Shown: positions 26,076 through 35,343 of the stretch, piece after piece
Layout of the letters: each line of letters begins with the position of its first letter
How positions within the stretch are numbered: the first letter of the stretch is position 1
Assembly: GCF_002934665.1 (NCBI RefSeq)
Contig: NZ_NIRS01000007.1
Location: 248,001-312,000, forward strand
DNA from: Pseudomonas laurylsulfatiphila
GTDB taxonomy: Bacteria; Pseudomonadota; Gammaproteobacteria; Pseudomonadales; Pseudomonadaceae
Direction: 5' to 3'
Length of the DNA stretch: 64,000 nt
Translations under genes and position numbers: made by a program
The notes under the pieces: generated by a model
The model's database searches: none
The model's input: the letters and a program-made list of their open reading frames with translations, nothing else
Told to the model about the DNA's origin: nothing

Positions 26076-26140
26076 TTCGCAAGCAGGCTCGCTCCCACAT
26101 TTGGAATGCATTCACCCGTGGGAGCGAGCCTGCTCGCGAA
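26076..26140. repeat. REP inverted repeat between fecR and the receptor gene
   Basis: TTCGCAAGCAGGCTCGCTCCCACA and TGGGAGCGAGCCTGCTCGCGAA form a near-perfect hairpin with a short loop. It lies within the fecR-receptor intergenic region and may separate transcript levels of the regulator and the receptor. Confidence 0.85.
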
Positions 26141-26277
26141 GAGGCCAGTTCAAACACCGCATCACCCTGAAAAAAAATATTTTCAAATCGTTGTGAGGTA
26201 AACCCCAGCGCCATCCGTGTAGTGACTGAAACTGCGAGTCATTCGCATCCGTTGCGGTTCTACACAGGTCATGAGTC

Positions 26278-28707
26278 ATGAAGTCCAGGGCAAAATCGGG
26301 TTCGGTCAAACAATGGTTGGGTGTGTCTGCATTGAGTTTTTCGGCATCGGCGTTGTGGCCGCTTGGCCTGGCGCTGGCCGCAGAGACGGGCAGTAGCCAG
26401 CCGCGTGCGCAGTTCAGTTTCTCGCTGACCGCCAAACCGCTGCCCCAGGCCCTGAGTGATTTCAGCCGGGTAACCGGCATCAGCGTCGTCTATACCGATG
26501 AAGCGCCGTACGGCCTCAATGCGCCGGCGGTCAATGGCCAGATGAGCGCCGAACAGGCCTTGCAACGTCTGCTCACCGGCTCGGGATTGACGTTCCGCCG
26601 CACCGACGGCCATACCATGGCGCTGGAACCGCGGCCAACTGAAGGTGCGTTGAACCTGGGCGCGACCACCATCACCTCGGTGATGGATGAGTCCATGAGC
26701 TACCAGCCGCCGCCGACCTCTTCAGTGATGCGCTCTTCGGCTCCGATTCAGGACATCCCGCAGACCATCAATGTTGTCCCGGCCCAGGTGATCCGCGATC
26801 AGGCGCCGCGCAATCTCGATGACGCCCTGGCCAATGTCAGCGGTATCACCCAGGCCAATACCCTGGGCAGCACCCAGGACTCGGTGATGGTTCGCGGTTT
26901 TGGCGACAACCGTAACGGCTCGATCATGCGCGACGGCATGCCGATCGTGCAGGGCCGCGGCCTCAACGCCAGCGTGGACCGGGTCGAAGTGCTCAAGGGC
27001 CCGGCTTCGTTGCTCTACGGCATCCAGGATCCGGGCGGCGTGGTCAACATGGTCAGCAAGAAGCCCGAACTTGAGCAGTACAACGCGCTGACCGCGCGCG
27101 GTTCGAGCTATGGCGACGGCAAGAACGGCAGCGGCGGCACTCTCGACAGCACTGGTGCCCTCGGCGATTCCGGGCTGGCCTACCGCATGGTGCTGGACTA
27201 CGAAGACGAAGATTACTGGCGCAACTTTGGCGTGCATCGCGAAAGCCTGATTGCGCCGTCGCTGGCGTGGTACGGCGAAAGCACCAAGCTGCTGTTCGCC
27301 TATGAGCATCGCGAATTCCTCACACCGTTCGACCGTGGCACGCTGATCGACCCACGGACCAACCACCCGCTGGACATCTCGCGCAACGAGCGTCTCGACG
27401 AGCCGTTCAACAACATGGAGGGGCGTTCGGACCTCTATCACTTCGAGGCCGATCACGAACTCAACGACAACTGGAAAGCCCATTTCGGCTACAGCTGGAA
27501 CCGCGAAACCTACGACGCCAGCCAGGTGCGCGTGACCGCCATCGACACTAAAAAGGGCACCCTGACCCGCAGCATGGACGGTACTCAAAACGCGATCAGC
27601 ACCGACCGATTCACCACCGTCAGCCTAGAAGGCAACGTGAATGTGCTGGGTATGCAGCACGACCTGCTGTTCGGCATCGACGACGAATACCGCAAGATCT
27701 ATCGCGAAGACCTGATCCGCCAGAAAAGCCGCACCCAGTTCAGCTACGTGAACCCGATCTATGGCCAGGAAGTGCCGGGCACCACTGTCAGCCCGGCCGA
27801 CAGCGCGCAGACCGATGAACTGCGCAGCGATTCGGCCTTCCTGCAGGATTCCATCCACCTCAATGAGCAATGGATTCTGGTGGCCGGCGCGCGTTTCCAG
27901 GCGTACGACCAATATGCCGGCAAAGGCGTGCCCTTCCACGCCAACACCGACGGCAACGGGCAGAAATGGGTGCCGCGCGCGGGCCTTGTGTACAAGTACA
28001 CCGATGCCTTGTCGTTCTACGGCAGCTACACCGAGTCGTTCAAACCCAACTCGACCATCGCGCCGTTGAGCGGCAGCAGTACCGTGCTTGACGGCGGCAT
28101 CGCGCCGGAAGAAGCCAAGTCCTGGGAGTTGGGGGCCAAGCTTGATCTGCCGGGCCGCGTCACCGGCAACATCGCACTGTTCGACATCAAGAAACGCAAT
28201 GTGCTGGTGGCCAACGCCGAAGGCCCGACCACGATCTACAGCGCCGCTGGCGAAGTGCGTTCCCGTGGCCTTGAGGTGGACTTGAGCGGTCAGCTCACCG
28301 ATCGCTGGAGCATGATCGGCAGCTACGCCTACACCGATGCCGAAGTCACCGAAGACCCGGTTTACAAGGGTAATCAACTGCAAAACGTGGCGAAGAACAG
28401 CGGCTCGTTGTCAGCGGTCTATGACTTCGGCAGCGTCATTGGCGGTGATCAGCTGCGGGTCGGCGCCGGGGCGCGTTTTGTGGGGGAGCGCGCGGGCAAC
28501 GCGGTGAACGATTTCGACTTGCCGAGCTACACCGTGGCCGATGCGTTCGCCACCTACGACACCCAGGTCGACGGGCAGAAGGTCAAGTTGCAGCTCAACG
28601 TGAAGAACCTGTTTGACCGCACCTACTACACCTCGGCGGCGAGCCGGTTCTTTGTTTCCATGGGGGATTCGCGGCAGGTGACACTGTCCAGCACCCTGGA
28701 GTTTTAA
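26278..28707 (+). CDS. TonB-dependent siderophore receptor with signalling (STN) domain
   Basis: 809 residues. Signal peptide about 1-36 (ALWPLGLALAAETG), STN transducer domain about 45-110 (FSLTAKPLPQALSDFSRVTGISVVY, LQRLLTGSGLTFRR), plug domain about 155-265 (QDIPQTINVVPAQVIRDQAP, VDRVEVLKGPASLLYG) and a 22-strand barrel ending in Phe (LSSTLEF). The STN domain shows it signals to FecR, giving a complete cell-surface signalling set with the two upstream genes. It is most like the ferrioxamine/ferrichrome-type receptors, but the siderophore cannot be named from sequence. The 3' end has been copied into the REP array that follows. Confidence 0.95.
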   Translation: MKSRAKSGSVKQWLGVSALSFSASALWPLGLALAAETGSSQPRAQFSFSLTAKPLPQALSDFSRVTGISVVYTDEAPYGLNAPAVNGQMSAEQALQRLLTGSGLTFRRTDGHTMALEPRPTEGALNLGATTITSVMDESMSYQPPPTSSVMRSSAPIQDIPQTINVVPAQVIRDQAPRNLDDALANVSGITQANTLGSTQDSVMVRGFGDNRNGSIMRDGMPIVQGRGLNASVDRVEVLKGPASLLYGIQDPGGVVNMVSKKPELEQYNALTARGSSYGDGKNGSGGTLDSTGALGDSGLAYRMVLDYEDEDYWRNFGVHRESLIAPSLAWYGESTKLLFAYEHREFLTPFDRGTLIDPRTNHPLDISRNERLDEPFNNMEGRSDLYHFEADHELNDNWKAHFGYSWNRETYDASQVRVTAIDTKKGTLTRSMDGTQNAISTDRFTTVSLEGNVNVLGMQHDLLFGIDDEYRKIYREDLIRQKSRTQFSYVNPIYGQEVPGTTVSPADSAQTDELRSDSAFLQDSIHLNEQWILVAGARFQAYDQYAGKGVPFHANTDGNGQKWVPRAGLVYKYTDALSFYGSYTESFKPNSTIAPLSGSSTVLDGGIAPEEAKSWELGAKLDLPGRVTGNIALFDIKKRNVLVANAEGPTTIYSAAGEVRSRGLEVDLSGQLTDRWSMIGSYAYTDAEVTEDPVYKGNQLQNVAKNSGSLSAVYDFGSVIGGDQLRVGAGARFVGERAGNAVNDFDLPSYTVADAFATYDTQVDGQKVKLQLNVKNLFDRTYYTSAASRFFVSMGDSRQVTLSSTLEF

Positions 28708-28708
28708 T

Positions 28709-28987
28709 GTAGGAGCTGCCGAAGGCTGCGATCTTTTGATCTTGCTGTGGCGGGTTAAAAGATCGCAGCCTGCGGCAGCTCCTACAGGAGATCTGTGGTG
28801 GGTTAAAAGATCGCAGCTGGAGTTCTAATGTAGGAGCTGCCGAAGGCTGCGATCTTTTGATCTTGCTGTGGCAGGTAAAGATCGCAGCCTGCGGCAGCTC
28901 CTACAAGGGGATCTGTGGTGGGTTGGAAGATCGCAGCCTGCGGCAGCTCCTACAGGGGATCTGTGGTGGGTTGAAAGATCGCAGCCA
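28709..28987. repeat. REP cluster with a 121 bp tandem duplication
   Basis: Alternating arms GTAGGAGCTGCCGAAGGCTG and GCAGCCTGCGGCAGCTCCTA with spacers GATCTGTGGTGGGTT. A unit starting CTGGAGTTTTAATGTAGG at 28696 (the receptor gene end) is repeated at 28817 as CTGGAGTTCTAATGTAGG, offset 121 bp, so the copy includes the receptor's last codons and stop. A third, partial unit follows. The whole 28708-29003 gap holds nothing else. Confidence 0.9.
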
Positions 28988-29003
28988 GAGGGATTGCAAT
29001 GCT

Positions 29004-29879
29004 CTAGCGCAAAAACGCCTGTCGATACTCGCCGGGCGTTGCGCCCAATGCCTGGCGAAAGCGGTTGGTGAAGTGGCTGGCACTGGAGAAGCCACAAGCC
29101 AGCGCAATCTCCCCCAGTGGTTGCGAGGTCGTGCGCAGCAATTCCCGCGCCCGGTTCAGGCGCCGCGCCAACAGGTACTGGTGGGGCGGCAAGCCGAAGC
29201 TCTCGCGGAACATCCGCGCGAAGTGGTACTCCGACAACGCGCACAAAGCCGCCAACTGACCGAGGCTGATGGCCTCGTCCAGATGGCTGTTGATGTACTC
29301 CACCAGATGCCGGCGCTGATGCGCGGCCAATCCACCTTTAAGGCGCAGGCCTTGCCGGGCGTTGACCTGGCTGAGCAGGGCATGGCTGAGCAGTTCGTGG
29401 GCCAGGCTGCTGGTCAGAAGGCGTTCGCCCGGCTCGTCCCAGTTCAAGCGGATCAACTGCCGAAAGCGCAGCGCCTGCTGCGGGTCATCGAGAAAGGTCT
29501 GCTCGCGCAGCTGCATTTCCCGTGGCTCGCGATCAAGCAGGGTGACGCAGCCGAGGGCAAATTGTTCGGGGCTGAAATACAGGTGTGCCAAGCGGATGTC
29601 GCCGTTGATCACCCAGCCTGACTGGTGGTCGGCCGGCAGGATGCACAGTTTGTCCGGGCCGCCCTTGTTGCCGGGCTGATCGCGACGGAAGGTGCCGGTG
29701 CCGCCGGCTATGTAACAGGACAACGTGTGGTGGCTGGGCGCTTCGTATTCCTGGGCGTCGTGGTGATTGCTCCACAAGGCTGCAGACAAGCCGTCACCCA
29801 GCTCGGCGCTGTGCTCCAGACGAGCATTCGGCGAGCGGTTGAGGGCTTGAAAGACCTGTAGGGTATCCAGTGCGGCCAT
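29004..29879 (-). CDS. AraC-family transcriptional regulator
   Basis: 291 residues. N-terminal cupin-like sensor portion (about 20-160), C-terminal double helix-turn-helix (about 190-288: RRHLVEYINSHLDEAISLGQLAALCALSEYHFARMF, then ELLRTTSQPLGEIALACGFSSASHFTNRFRQALGATPGEYR), the full AraC/XylS signature. It is divergent from the DMT exporter 151 bp away, so that gene is its likely target. Confidence 0.93.
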   Translation of the reverse strand: MAALDTLQVFQALNRSPNARLEHSAELGDGLSAALWSNHHDAQEYEAPSHHTLSCYIAGGTGTFRRDQPGNKGGPDKLCILPADHQSGWVINGDIRLAHLYFSPEQFALGCVTLLDREPREMQLREQTFLDDPQQALRFRQLIRLNWDEPGERLLTSSLAHELLSHALLSQVNARQGLRLKGGLAAHQRRHLVEYINSHLDEAISLGQLAALCALSEYHFARMFRESFGLPPHQYLLARRLNRARELLRTTSQPLGEIALACGFSSASHFTNRFRQALGATPGEYRQAFLR

Positions 29880-30030
29880 GATCGTTGTTCTCTAACACTT
29901 GCATCCAACGCCCTGCATCCTACTCCGTAGACGTGCGCCTGCCAGCCCGTCGCCAGACAAAAGCGCAAGTTTATGCAAGTGCCCCAAGGCGTGACGCCGG
30001 ACACTGGGCGCCTATCGAGGAGCCTTTGCC

Positions 30031-30933
30031 ATGAACCTTTCTTTGTACCTGCTGACCGTGCTGATCTGGGGCACCACCTGGATTGCCTTGAAATGGCAAC
30101 TGGGCGTGGTGGCGATTCCCGTGTCGATCGTCTATCGCTTCGGCCTCGCCGCGCTGGTGTTGTTCGTGATCCTGTTGCTCAGTCGGCGCCTGCAAGTGAT
30201 GAACCGTCGCGGGCACTTGATTTGCCTGGCTCAGGGCCTGTGCCTGTTCTGCGTCAACTTCATGTGCTTCCTCACCGCGAGCCAGTGGATCCCCAGCGGT
30301 CTGGTGGCCGTCGTGTTTTCCACCGCCACCCTGTGGAATGCCCTCAACGCGCGAGTGTTCTTCGGCCAGAGAATCGCCCGCAACGTGCTGATGGGCGGTG
30401 CGCTGGGCCTGCTTGGGTTGGGACTGCTGTTCTGGCCGGAACTGGCCGGGCACACCGCCAGTCCGGAAACCTTGCTCGGCCTTGGCCTGGCCTTGTGCGG
30501 CACCTTGTGTTTCTCGGCGGGCAACATGCTCTCAAGCCTGCAACAGAAGGCCGGTCTCAAGCCGCTGACCACCAATGCCTGGGGCATGGCCTACGGGGCG
30601 GCGATGCTCTCGGTGTGGTGTCTGGTCAAAGGCATTCCCTTCGACATTGAAATGAGCGCGCGTTACATCGGCTCACTGTTGTACCTGGTGATTCCCGGGT
30701 CGGTGATCGGTTTCACCGCCTATCTCACACTGGTCGGCCGCATGGGGCCTGAGCGGGCGGCGTACTGCACAGTGCTGTTTCCGGTGGTGGCGCTCAATGT
30801 GTCGGCGTTTGCCGAGGGCTATCAATGGACAATGCCGGCGCTGTTGGGGCTGGTGTTGGTGATGTCGGGGAACGTACTGGTGTTTCGCAAACCCAAAGTG
30901 CCGTTGACGCAGGGAACTGGCAAGTTAGCGTGA
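30031..30933 (+). CDS. EamA/DMT-family transporter
   Basis: 300 residues with ten predicted hydrophobic helices in two EamA repeats (about 5-135 and 145-285). The start LYLLTVLIWGTTWIALKWQLG is typical of drug/metabolite transporters. It is probably an inner-membrane exporter of a small metabolite or amino acid. GGAGCC occurs about 10 bp upstream. The divergent AraC regulator suggests inducible expression. It overlaps the convergent DUF2165 gene by 9 bp. Confidence 0.92.
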   Translation: MNLSLYLLTVLIWGTTWIALKWQLGVVAIPVSIVYRFGLAALVLFVILLLSRRLQVMNRRGHLICLAQGLCLFCVNFMCFLTASQWIPSGLVAVVFSTATLWNALNARVFFGQRIARNVLMGGALGLLGLGLLFWPELAGHTASPETLLGLGLALCGTLCFSAGNMLSSLQQKAGLKPLTTNAWGMAYGAAMLSVWCLVKGIPFDIEMSARYIGSLLYLVIPGSVIGFTAYLTLVGRMGPERAAYCTVLFPVVALNVSAFAEGYQWTMPALLGLVLVMSGNVLVFRKPKVPLTQGTGKLA

Positions 30934-31473
30934 TTCAGCAGAGGCGGGCGAGATCGGCGGCTCTCCGCTCTCGATCGGCAAGGCAATATAGATCAGGGAT
31001 AACAGTATGAAGTCAACGGCTTGCCGACCCCAGTCCCTGTAGTTCCAATTTTCTGATTCGTCCATATTGAACCATTCGATACCGATGGCCTGAAAACAAA
31101 CGTAATATATAAAAATAGCAATCAGTAACCCGATAACTGCAAATTTCTTTGCTTCGTGGAACGCTTCCTTGCTGGTGTTTATGTTTTTATAAAGATGGTA
31201 GGTTCCTATTGTGCAGAAGAGTGTAAACATGATTTCAAGTGTAATGATCAGCCAAAAGATCCGATGATGAAGCAGGGGCGATGTGATGGCTCTATTACTG
31301 TGCTTGAGTTGGTTCAGGGTCGTGTCCATGCTCAGTATATGGCCGAGATATTCGTAGTTTGTGGAGTAGTCGGCGAAATTGTTGTAAGTCGTCAATAGCC
31401 CGAAAAAGCTGATAAATAGCAGAATCGAGGTTTTGCTGATTCTAATGACCTGGTTGGTATTGAGTGAGTTCAA
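30925..31473 (-). CDS. DUF2165 family membrane protein
   Basis: 182 residues with four hydrophobic segments (about 15-32, 72-92, 112-130, 153-167). The motif TYNNFADYSTNYEYLGHILSMD followed by HHRIFWLIITLEI is the DUF2165 pattern (predicted small integral membrane proteins). Its reading frame is notably A/T rich compared with neighbours, as is the 170 bp upstream. It overlaps the convergent transporter gene by 9 bp. Function unknown. Confidence 0.8.
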   Translation of the reverse strand: MNSLNTNQVIRISKTSILLFISFFGLLTTYNNFADYSTNYEYLGHILSMDTTLNQLKHSNRAITSPLLHHRIFWLIITLEIMFTLFCTIGTYHLYKNINTSKEAFHEAKKFAVIGLLIAIFIYYVCFQAIGIEWFNMDESENWNYRDWGRQAVDFILLSLIYIALPIESGEPPISPASAESR

Positions 31474-31648
31474 GATTTTTCTCCGTTATTGTTGAGGAAG
31501 GTTTCCTTTCAAGTAACGGATTTTAGCGGATGGTTCTATTGTAGGGTGATGTGCTGAATTGCAAAGTGTGTATTAGTTGATTTAAAGTTTGTTTTAATCG
31601 AACTTCTGAGGGCGAAGGGCAGGCGCTTGTAACGCCTGCCCGTTTAGA

Positions 31649-32623
31649 TCAACCCTTCCAGACTTGCGGGTTGACCAGGTCCTGCGGGCGCTCGCCCAAC
31701 AGGGCACTGCGCAAGTTGGCCAAGGCACGGTTGGCCATGGCATCGCGGGTCTCATGGGTGGCCGAGCCGATGTGCGGCAAGGTCACGGCGTTGTTCAGCT
31801 GAAACAGCGGCGACTCGGCCAGCGGTTCTTTTTCGTACACGTCCAGCCCGGCACCACGAATGCGCTTGTTTTGCAGCGCTTCGATCAGCGCCGGTTCATC
31901 CACTATCGGGCCACGGGCGATGTTCACCAGAATGGCACTCGGCTTCATCAGCGCCAGTTCGCGATGGCTGATCAAGTGTCTGGTTTTCTCGCTGAGCGGC
32001 ACCACCAGGCAGACGAAATCGGCTTCGGCCAGCAATTGATCGAGGCTGCGAAACTGCGCGCCGAGCTCCTGTTCCAGCCCGGTCTTGCGACTGTTGCCGC
32101 TGTAGATGATCGGCATGTTGAACCCCAGGCGACCGCGTCGGGCGATGGCCGCGCCGATATTGCCCATGCCGACAATGCCCAGGGTCTTGCCATGCACATC
32201 GCAACCGAACAGCTGCGCACCGACAGTGGCCTGCCATTGCCCGGCCTTGGTCCAGGCATCCAGTTCGGCGACGCGACGCGCGCTGCTCATCAATAGCGCG
32301 AACGCCAGGTCGGCGGTGCTTTCGGTGAGCACGTCTGGCGTGTTGGTCAGCATAATCCCGCGTTCGTTGAAGTAGGCCAGGTCATAGTTGTCGTAGCCCA
32401 CCGAGACGCTGGACACCACTTCCAGTCTGGCGGCGTTTTCCAATTGGGCGCGGCCGAGTTTGCGACCGACACCGATCAGGCCGTGGGCGTGGGGCAGGGC
32501 TTCGTTGAACTGGGCGTTGATGTCGCCGTTTTTCGGATTCGGCACGATGACGTCGAAATCCTGTTGCAGGCGTTCGACCATTGCCGGGGTGACGCGGCTG
32601 AAGGCCAGGACAGTCTTTTTCAT
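31649..32623 (-). CDS. D-2-hydroxyacid dehydrogenase (glyoxylate/hydroxypyruvate/2-ketogluconate reductase type)
   Basis: 324 residues from the ATG at 32621-32623 (MKKTVLAFSRVTPAMVERLQ); a 20-residue upstream extension lacks support. NAD(P)-binding motif IVGMGNIGAAIARRG, followed by catalytic Arg in NIARGPIVDEPALIEAL, Glu in LDVYEKEPL, and His in LPHIGSATHETR, the Arg-Glu-His triad. The R next to the G-rich loop favours NADPH. Best fits GhrB/TkrA-type reductases that act on glyoxylate, hydroxypyruvate or 2-ketogluconate. Confidence 0.92.
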   Translation of the reverse strand: MKKTVLAFSRVTPAMVERLQQDFDVIVPNPKNGDINAQFNEALPHAHGLIGVGRKLGRAQLENAARLEVVSSVSVGYDNYDLAYFNERGIMLTNTPDVLTESTADLAFALLMSSARRVAELDAWTKAGQWQATVGAQLFGCDVHGKTLGIVGMGNIGAAIARRGRLGFNMPIIYSGNSRKTGLEQELGAQFRSLDQLLAEADFVCLVVPLSEKTRHLISHRELALMKPSAILVNIARGPIVDEPALIEALQNKRIRGAGLDVYEKEPLAESPLFQLNNAVTLPHIGSATHETRDAMANRALANLRSALLGERPQDLVNPQVWKG

Positions 32624-32657
32624 GAGAGGCGGGCTCGTCGGGCGGTGAAGAATGCTT

Positions 32658-32746
32658 AGCAAGCTACAAGTTTCACGCGGCAAGCTGCAAGTTTAAAAGT
32701 CGACCTCATCGCTTTTAACTTCAAGCTTGCCGCTTGAAGCTTGTCG
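32658..32746. repeat. Inverted repeat, GCGGCAAGCTGCAAGTT family
   Basis: GCGGCAAGCTGCAAGTTTAAAAG faces CTTTTAACTTCAAGCTTGCC. This is a different repeat family from the TGTGGGAGC type REPs and ends just before the small hypothetical gene at 32823. Confidence 0.75.
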
Positions 32747-32822
32747 CTGCCGTTCCGTTATACTGCCGTCTTTCGCGGCTCACTCACCGGGCCCGACATT
32801 TCATGCATCACCCGGAGCTTTC

Positions 32823-33080
32823 ATGACTTCCCCGAAACAACCGCCGGTCGCCGACACCCAGAGCGACGTGCAGGCAGAGCTGCCAGACAGCGTCGACTCC
32901 AGCGCCGACAGCGAAACCAAAGCCGAAATCCCGGCATTCAAGTTCCCGTTCAAGCCGGGCGAACTGGCGGCAGCCAAGGGCTCGAACCAGCCGTGGTACA
33001 AGAACGGCGCCAAGAACGGCCACACCAAGACGCCGGGCATGGCTCCGCCGGGGACTCGTCGGTCGATGGGCAAGCGCTGA
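32823..33080 (+). CDS. Small conserved hypothetical protein
   Basis: 85 residues from ATG 32823 after CGGAGC. The N-terminal half is acidic and disordered (PVADTQSDVQAELPDSVDSSADSE), the C-terminal half is basic (KFPFKPGELAAAKGSNQPWYKNG, PPGTRRSMGKR). The lack of hydrophobic core suggests an unstructured, possibly nucleic-acid-associated protein. Family not recognised, though the sequence has the look of a Pseudomonas-conserved small protein. Confidence 0.65.
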   Translation: MTSPKQPPVADTQSDVQAELPDSVDSSADSETKAEIPAFKFPFKPGELAAAKGSNQPWYKNGAKNGHTKTPGMAPPGTRRSMGKR

Positions 33081-33104
33081 AATTTCCAGTGCCTGGCCTG
33101 CTGT

Positions 33105-33199
33105 CATCGCGAGCAGGCTCGCTCCCACAGTGAATCTGTGTCGTACACAAATTCCATGTTCACTGAAGATCCCTTGTGGGAGCGAGCCTGCTCGCGATG
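33105..33199. repeat. REP/BIME inverted repeat
   Basis: Perfect 25 bp arms beginning CATCGCGAGCAGGCTCGCTC. Confidence 0.9.
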
Positions 33200-33257
33200 G
33201 GCCATTGCCGGTAGCCCAAGTTTTTGATCAAACTGCCCGCAAAGAAATGTGCGCCAC

Positions 33258-33584
33258 TCAATTGGCCTTGGCGGTCGGGCGGATGGAGTCCCATTCGGTG
33301 ACGTACGCGGTTTTGCTCTTTTTGTTGTAGAGGCACAGCTCGGTGCCTTGTGCACCTTTCATGTGCTTTTGCGGATACTGGCCCTGGAGCAGGAGCGCGG
33401 TATAGCCAACCCGGTCATCGAACTGTGCGGCGTTGCCCACGGGTTTGGCGTCTTTCAGGCTGCTGGCCTTGGTGCAACTGGCGAGTACGGCCTTGTCGTA
33501 GGCGGCCCAGGCATCGGGGCTGGAGGCGTGGGCCTGAGAGGCGAGGGCGGTGAGGCCGAGAAAAGTCAGTGTTGCTGTTTTCAT
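33258..33584 (-). CDS. Small secreted protein, function unknown
   Basis: 108 residues with a signal peptide (MKTATLTFLGLTALASQAHA-SSPDA) and a mature region of about 88 residues containing two cysteines (SCTKAS and ELCLYNK) that could form a disulfide. It ends close to the REP element at 33105. Probably periplasmic. The family is conserved among Pseudomonas in my reading but no activity is known. Confidence 0.8.
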   Translation of the reverse strand: MKTATLTFLGLTALASQAHASSPDAWAAYDKAVLASCTKASSLKDAKPVGNAAQFDDRVGYTALLLQGQYPQKHMKGAQGTELCLYNKKSKTAYVTEWDSIRPTAKAN

Positions 33585-33643
33585 GGTTCAGGCGTCCTTG
33601 GGGCTGTGGCCGGAAGGTGAGTATGCCTGAAGACTTGACGCCT

Positions 33644-33735
33644 CATCGCGAGCAAGCCCGCTCTTAAAGTAACCGAGTGTGGCCACAGATTCTGTGTACG
33701 ACGGGTAACCTGTGGGAGCGAGCCTGCTCGCGATT
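33644..33735. repeat. REP/BIME inverted repeat
   Basis: CATCGCGAGCAAGCCCGCTC against GAGCGAGCCTGCTCGCGAT with a wide spacer; right arm ends 9 bp before the GNAT gene stop. Confidence 0.8.
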
Positions 33736-33743
33736 GCGGCGTA

Positions 33744-34226
33744 TCAGTCTGGAACCGGCTCCCGGCGAACGGCACGCATCCCGACACTTTCATACAATCG
33801 CCGCGCCCGGTGGTTGTCTTCCAGCACCTTCAAATCCACACATCCTTCGCGCCGTTGCTCGAACACCTTGAACGCCTGCAACAACAAGGCACGTCCCAAT
33901 CCTCGGCCCTGAAACCGTGGATGCACCACCAGGTTCTTGATGTAGGCGCTGGTCCAGCACTGGCATACGCCAACAATGCCTTCGGCATCCCGGGCGATGA
34001 AGCACAGCGCCGGGTCATATTCCGGGTCGTTTTCAAACTGCCATTGCCACATGTCCAGCGCTGCCACGCGACCGCCACCTTCGAGGTAACCGAACTCCAT
34101 CAACCGGTGCACGGCTGCGCCGATTTCGGGACGGTATTCGCTCAGTTGCAGGCCGGCTGGCCAATCGGGTGAGGGCACGACTTCAGTGAGGTCGCGCCGC
34201 ATCAGCCAGCAAAAGTCCTCGGCCAA
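33744..34226 (-). CDS. GNAT-family N-acetyltransferase
   Basis: 160 residues if the TTG at 34224-34226 is the start; the first ATG (34200-34202) would give 152. An in-frame stop directly upstream excludes anything longer. Acetyl-CoA motif NLVVHPRFQGRGLGRALLLQAFKVF (about 95-120) and RARRLYESVGMRAVRREP at the end are the GNAT motifs A and B. The substrate is unknown. Three bases separate it from the stop of cheV, so the two are likely one transcript. Confidence 0.9.
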   Translation of the reverse strand: MAEDFCWLMRRDLTEVVPSPDWPAGLQLSEYRPEIGAAVHRLMEFGYLEGGGRVAALDMWQWQFENDPEYDPALCFIARDAEGIVGVCQCWTSAYIKNLVVHPRFQGRGLGRALLLQAFKVFEQRREGCVDLKVLEDNHRARRLYESVGMRAVRREPVPD

Positions 34227-34229
34227 GGC

Positions 34230-35132
34230 TCAATATCCCTGTTCGGCGACAGCCTTGGCCGCAGTGATCAGGCACTGGGTCAATTCCGGCGAAGAGAACT
34301 TGGTCAGCACCGCGTTAGCCCCCGCCAGTCGGGCTTTCTCGGCGTTCATCGCACTGTCCAGCGACGTGTGCAGCAAGACATAAAGATGCGCGAAGTCCGG
34401 GGTTTCCCGCAGGGTGCGGGTGAAGGCGTAGCCGTCCATCTCGGACATTTCGATGTCCGAGACGATCAGGTTGATCTGCTGCGCGGTGCCTTGCAGATCC
34501 AGCAAGCAGTCGATGGCTTCCTTGGCGCTGCGGGCGGTATGGCATTGCAGGCCAAGGTTACGCAAGGTGTGCACCGATTGCTGCAAGGCGACCTGGCTGT
34601 CATCGACTACCAGGATGCGCGCGTTGCCGAGCAGTTCGGCGTCTTCCATGCTCAGTTCGGTCGGCGCCATCTCGATTTGTGCCGGGGCGATGCCGTGGAT
34701 GACTTTTTCGATGTCCAGTACCTGCACCAGGGTGCCATCGACCGACGTCACGCCGGTGATGTAGGCGCGCAAACCACCGGAGCCGAAGGGCGGCGGGCGG
34801 ATGTCGGTGGTCAGGCAATGGACGATCTTGCTCACGGCCTGCACGTGCAGGCCCTGCTTGGAGCGGCTGACATCCGTGACGATCAGGCAGCCGCCGTTCG
34901 GGTCTTCCAGCGGGCGCTCGCCAATGGCGCGGCTGAGGTCGATCACCGACAGCGATGCACCGCGCAGGGTGGCGATGCCTTTGACGTGGGGGTGTGACTC
35001 CGGCAGCCGGGTCAGCGGCGGGCAGGGAATGATTTCACTGACCTTGAGCAGGTTGATCGCCATCAGCTTGCCGCTGCGCAAGGTAAACAGCAGAAGCGAA
35101 AGTGAGTCTGCGCGGGCTTTGGTGGAGGACAT
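34230..35132 (-). CDS. cheV: CheV chemotaxis coupling protein
   Basis: 300 residues from the ATG at 35130-35132 (MSSTKARADSLSLLLFTLRSGKL); a 35-residue upstream extension was rejected. CheW-like domain about 10-145 (INLLKVSEIIPCPPLTRLPESHPHVKGIATLRG), then a response-regulator receiver domain about 170-295 with acidic pocket VVDDSQ, phospho-acceptor Asp in LIVSDIEMSEMDGYAF and Lys in AVLTKFSS. CheV couples chemoreceptors with CheA and adapts the signal. Isolated from the main che operon, as is common for CheV copies. Confidence 0.94.
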   Translation of the reverse strand: MSSTKARADSLSLLLFTLRSGKLMAINLLKVSEIIPCPPLTRLPESHPHVKGIATLRGASLSVIDLSRAIGERPLEDPNGGCLIVTDVSRSKQGLHVQAVSKIVHCLTTDIRPPPFGSGGLRAYITGVTSVDGTLVQVLDIEKVIHGIAPAQIEMAPTELSMEDAELLGNARILVVDDSQVALQQSVHTLRNLGLQCHTARSAKEAIDCLLDLQGTAQQINLIVSDIEMSEMDGYAFTRTLRETPDFAHLYVLLHTSLDSAMNAEKARLAGANAVLTKFSSPELTQCLITAAKAVAEQGY

Positions 35133-35263
35133 AGGAACCTTCTCTGGAAAAAGGTGACGGGCAATCTCGGGATCGCCATGACTTCGATGCCGGGTTATCG
35201 ACTTGTCGGGGGCAGGCTTTAGGGCAAATGCCTCCATTGTCCACCAAAGGGTGATTCGAACGG

Positions 35264-35325
35264 TAGGAGCCGGCTTGCTGGCGATGGCGCCCTCAAGGAC
35301 GCTATCGCCGGCAAGCCGGCTCCTA
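35264..35325. repeat. REP inverted repeat (GTAGGAGCCGGCTTG type)
   Basis: TAGGAGCCGGCTTGCTGGCGAT and ATCGCCGGCAAGCCGGCTCCTA around a short loop, upstream of cheV. Confidence 0.85.
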
Positions 35326-35343
35326 CAAAAAACAAATGCCGGG

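Noticed and set aside
28709..28987. CRISPR-like array of repeats
   Set aside because: Units are palindromic REP arms with alternating orientation and nearly identical spacers, no cas genes nearby.
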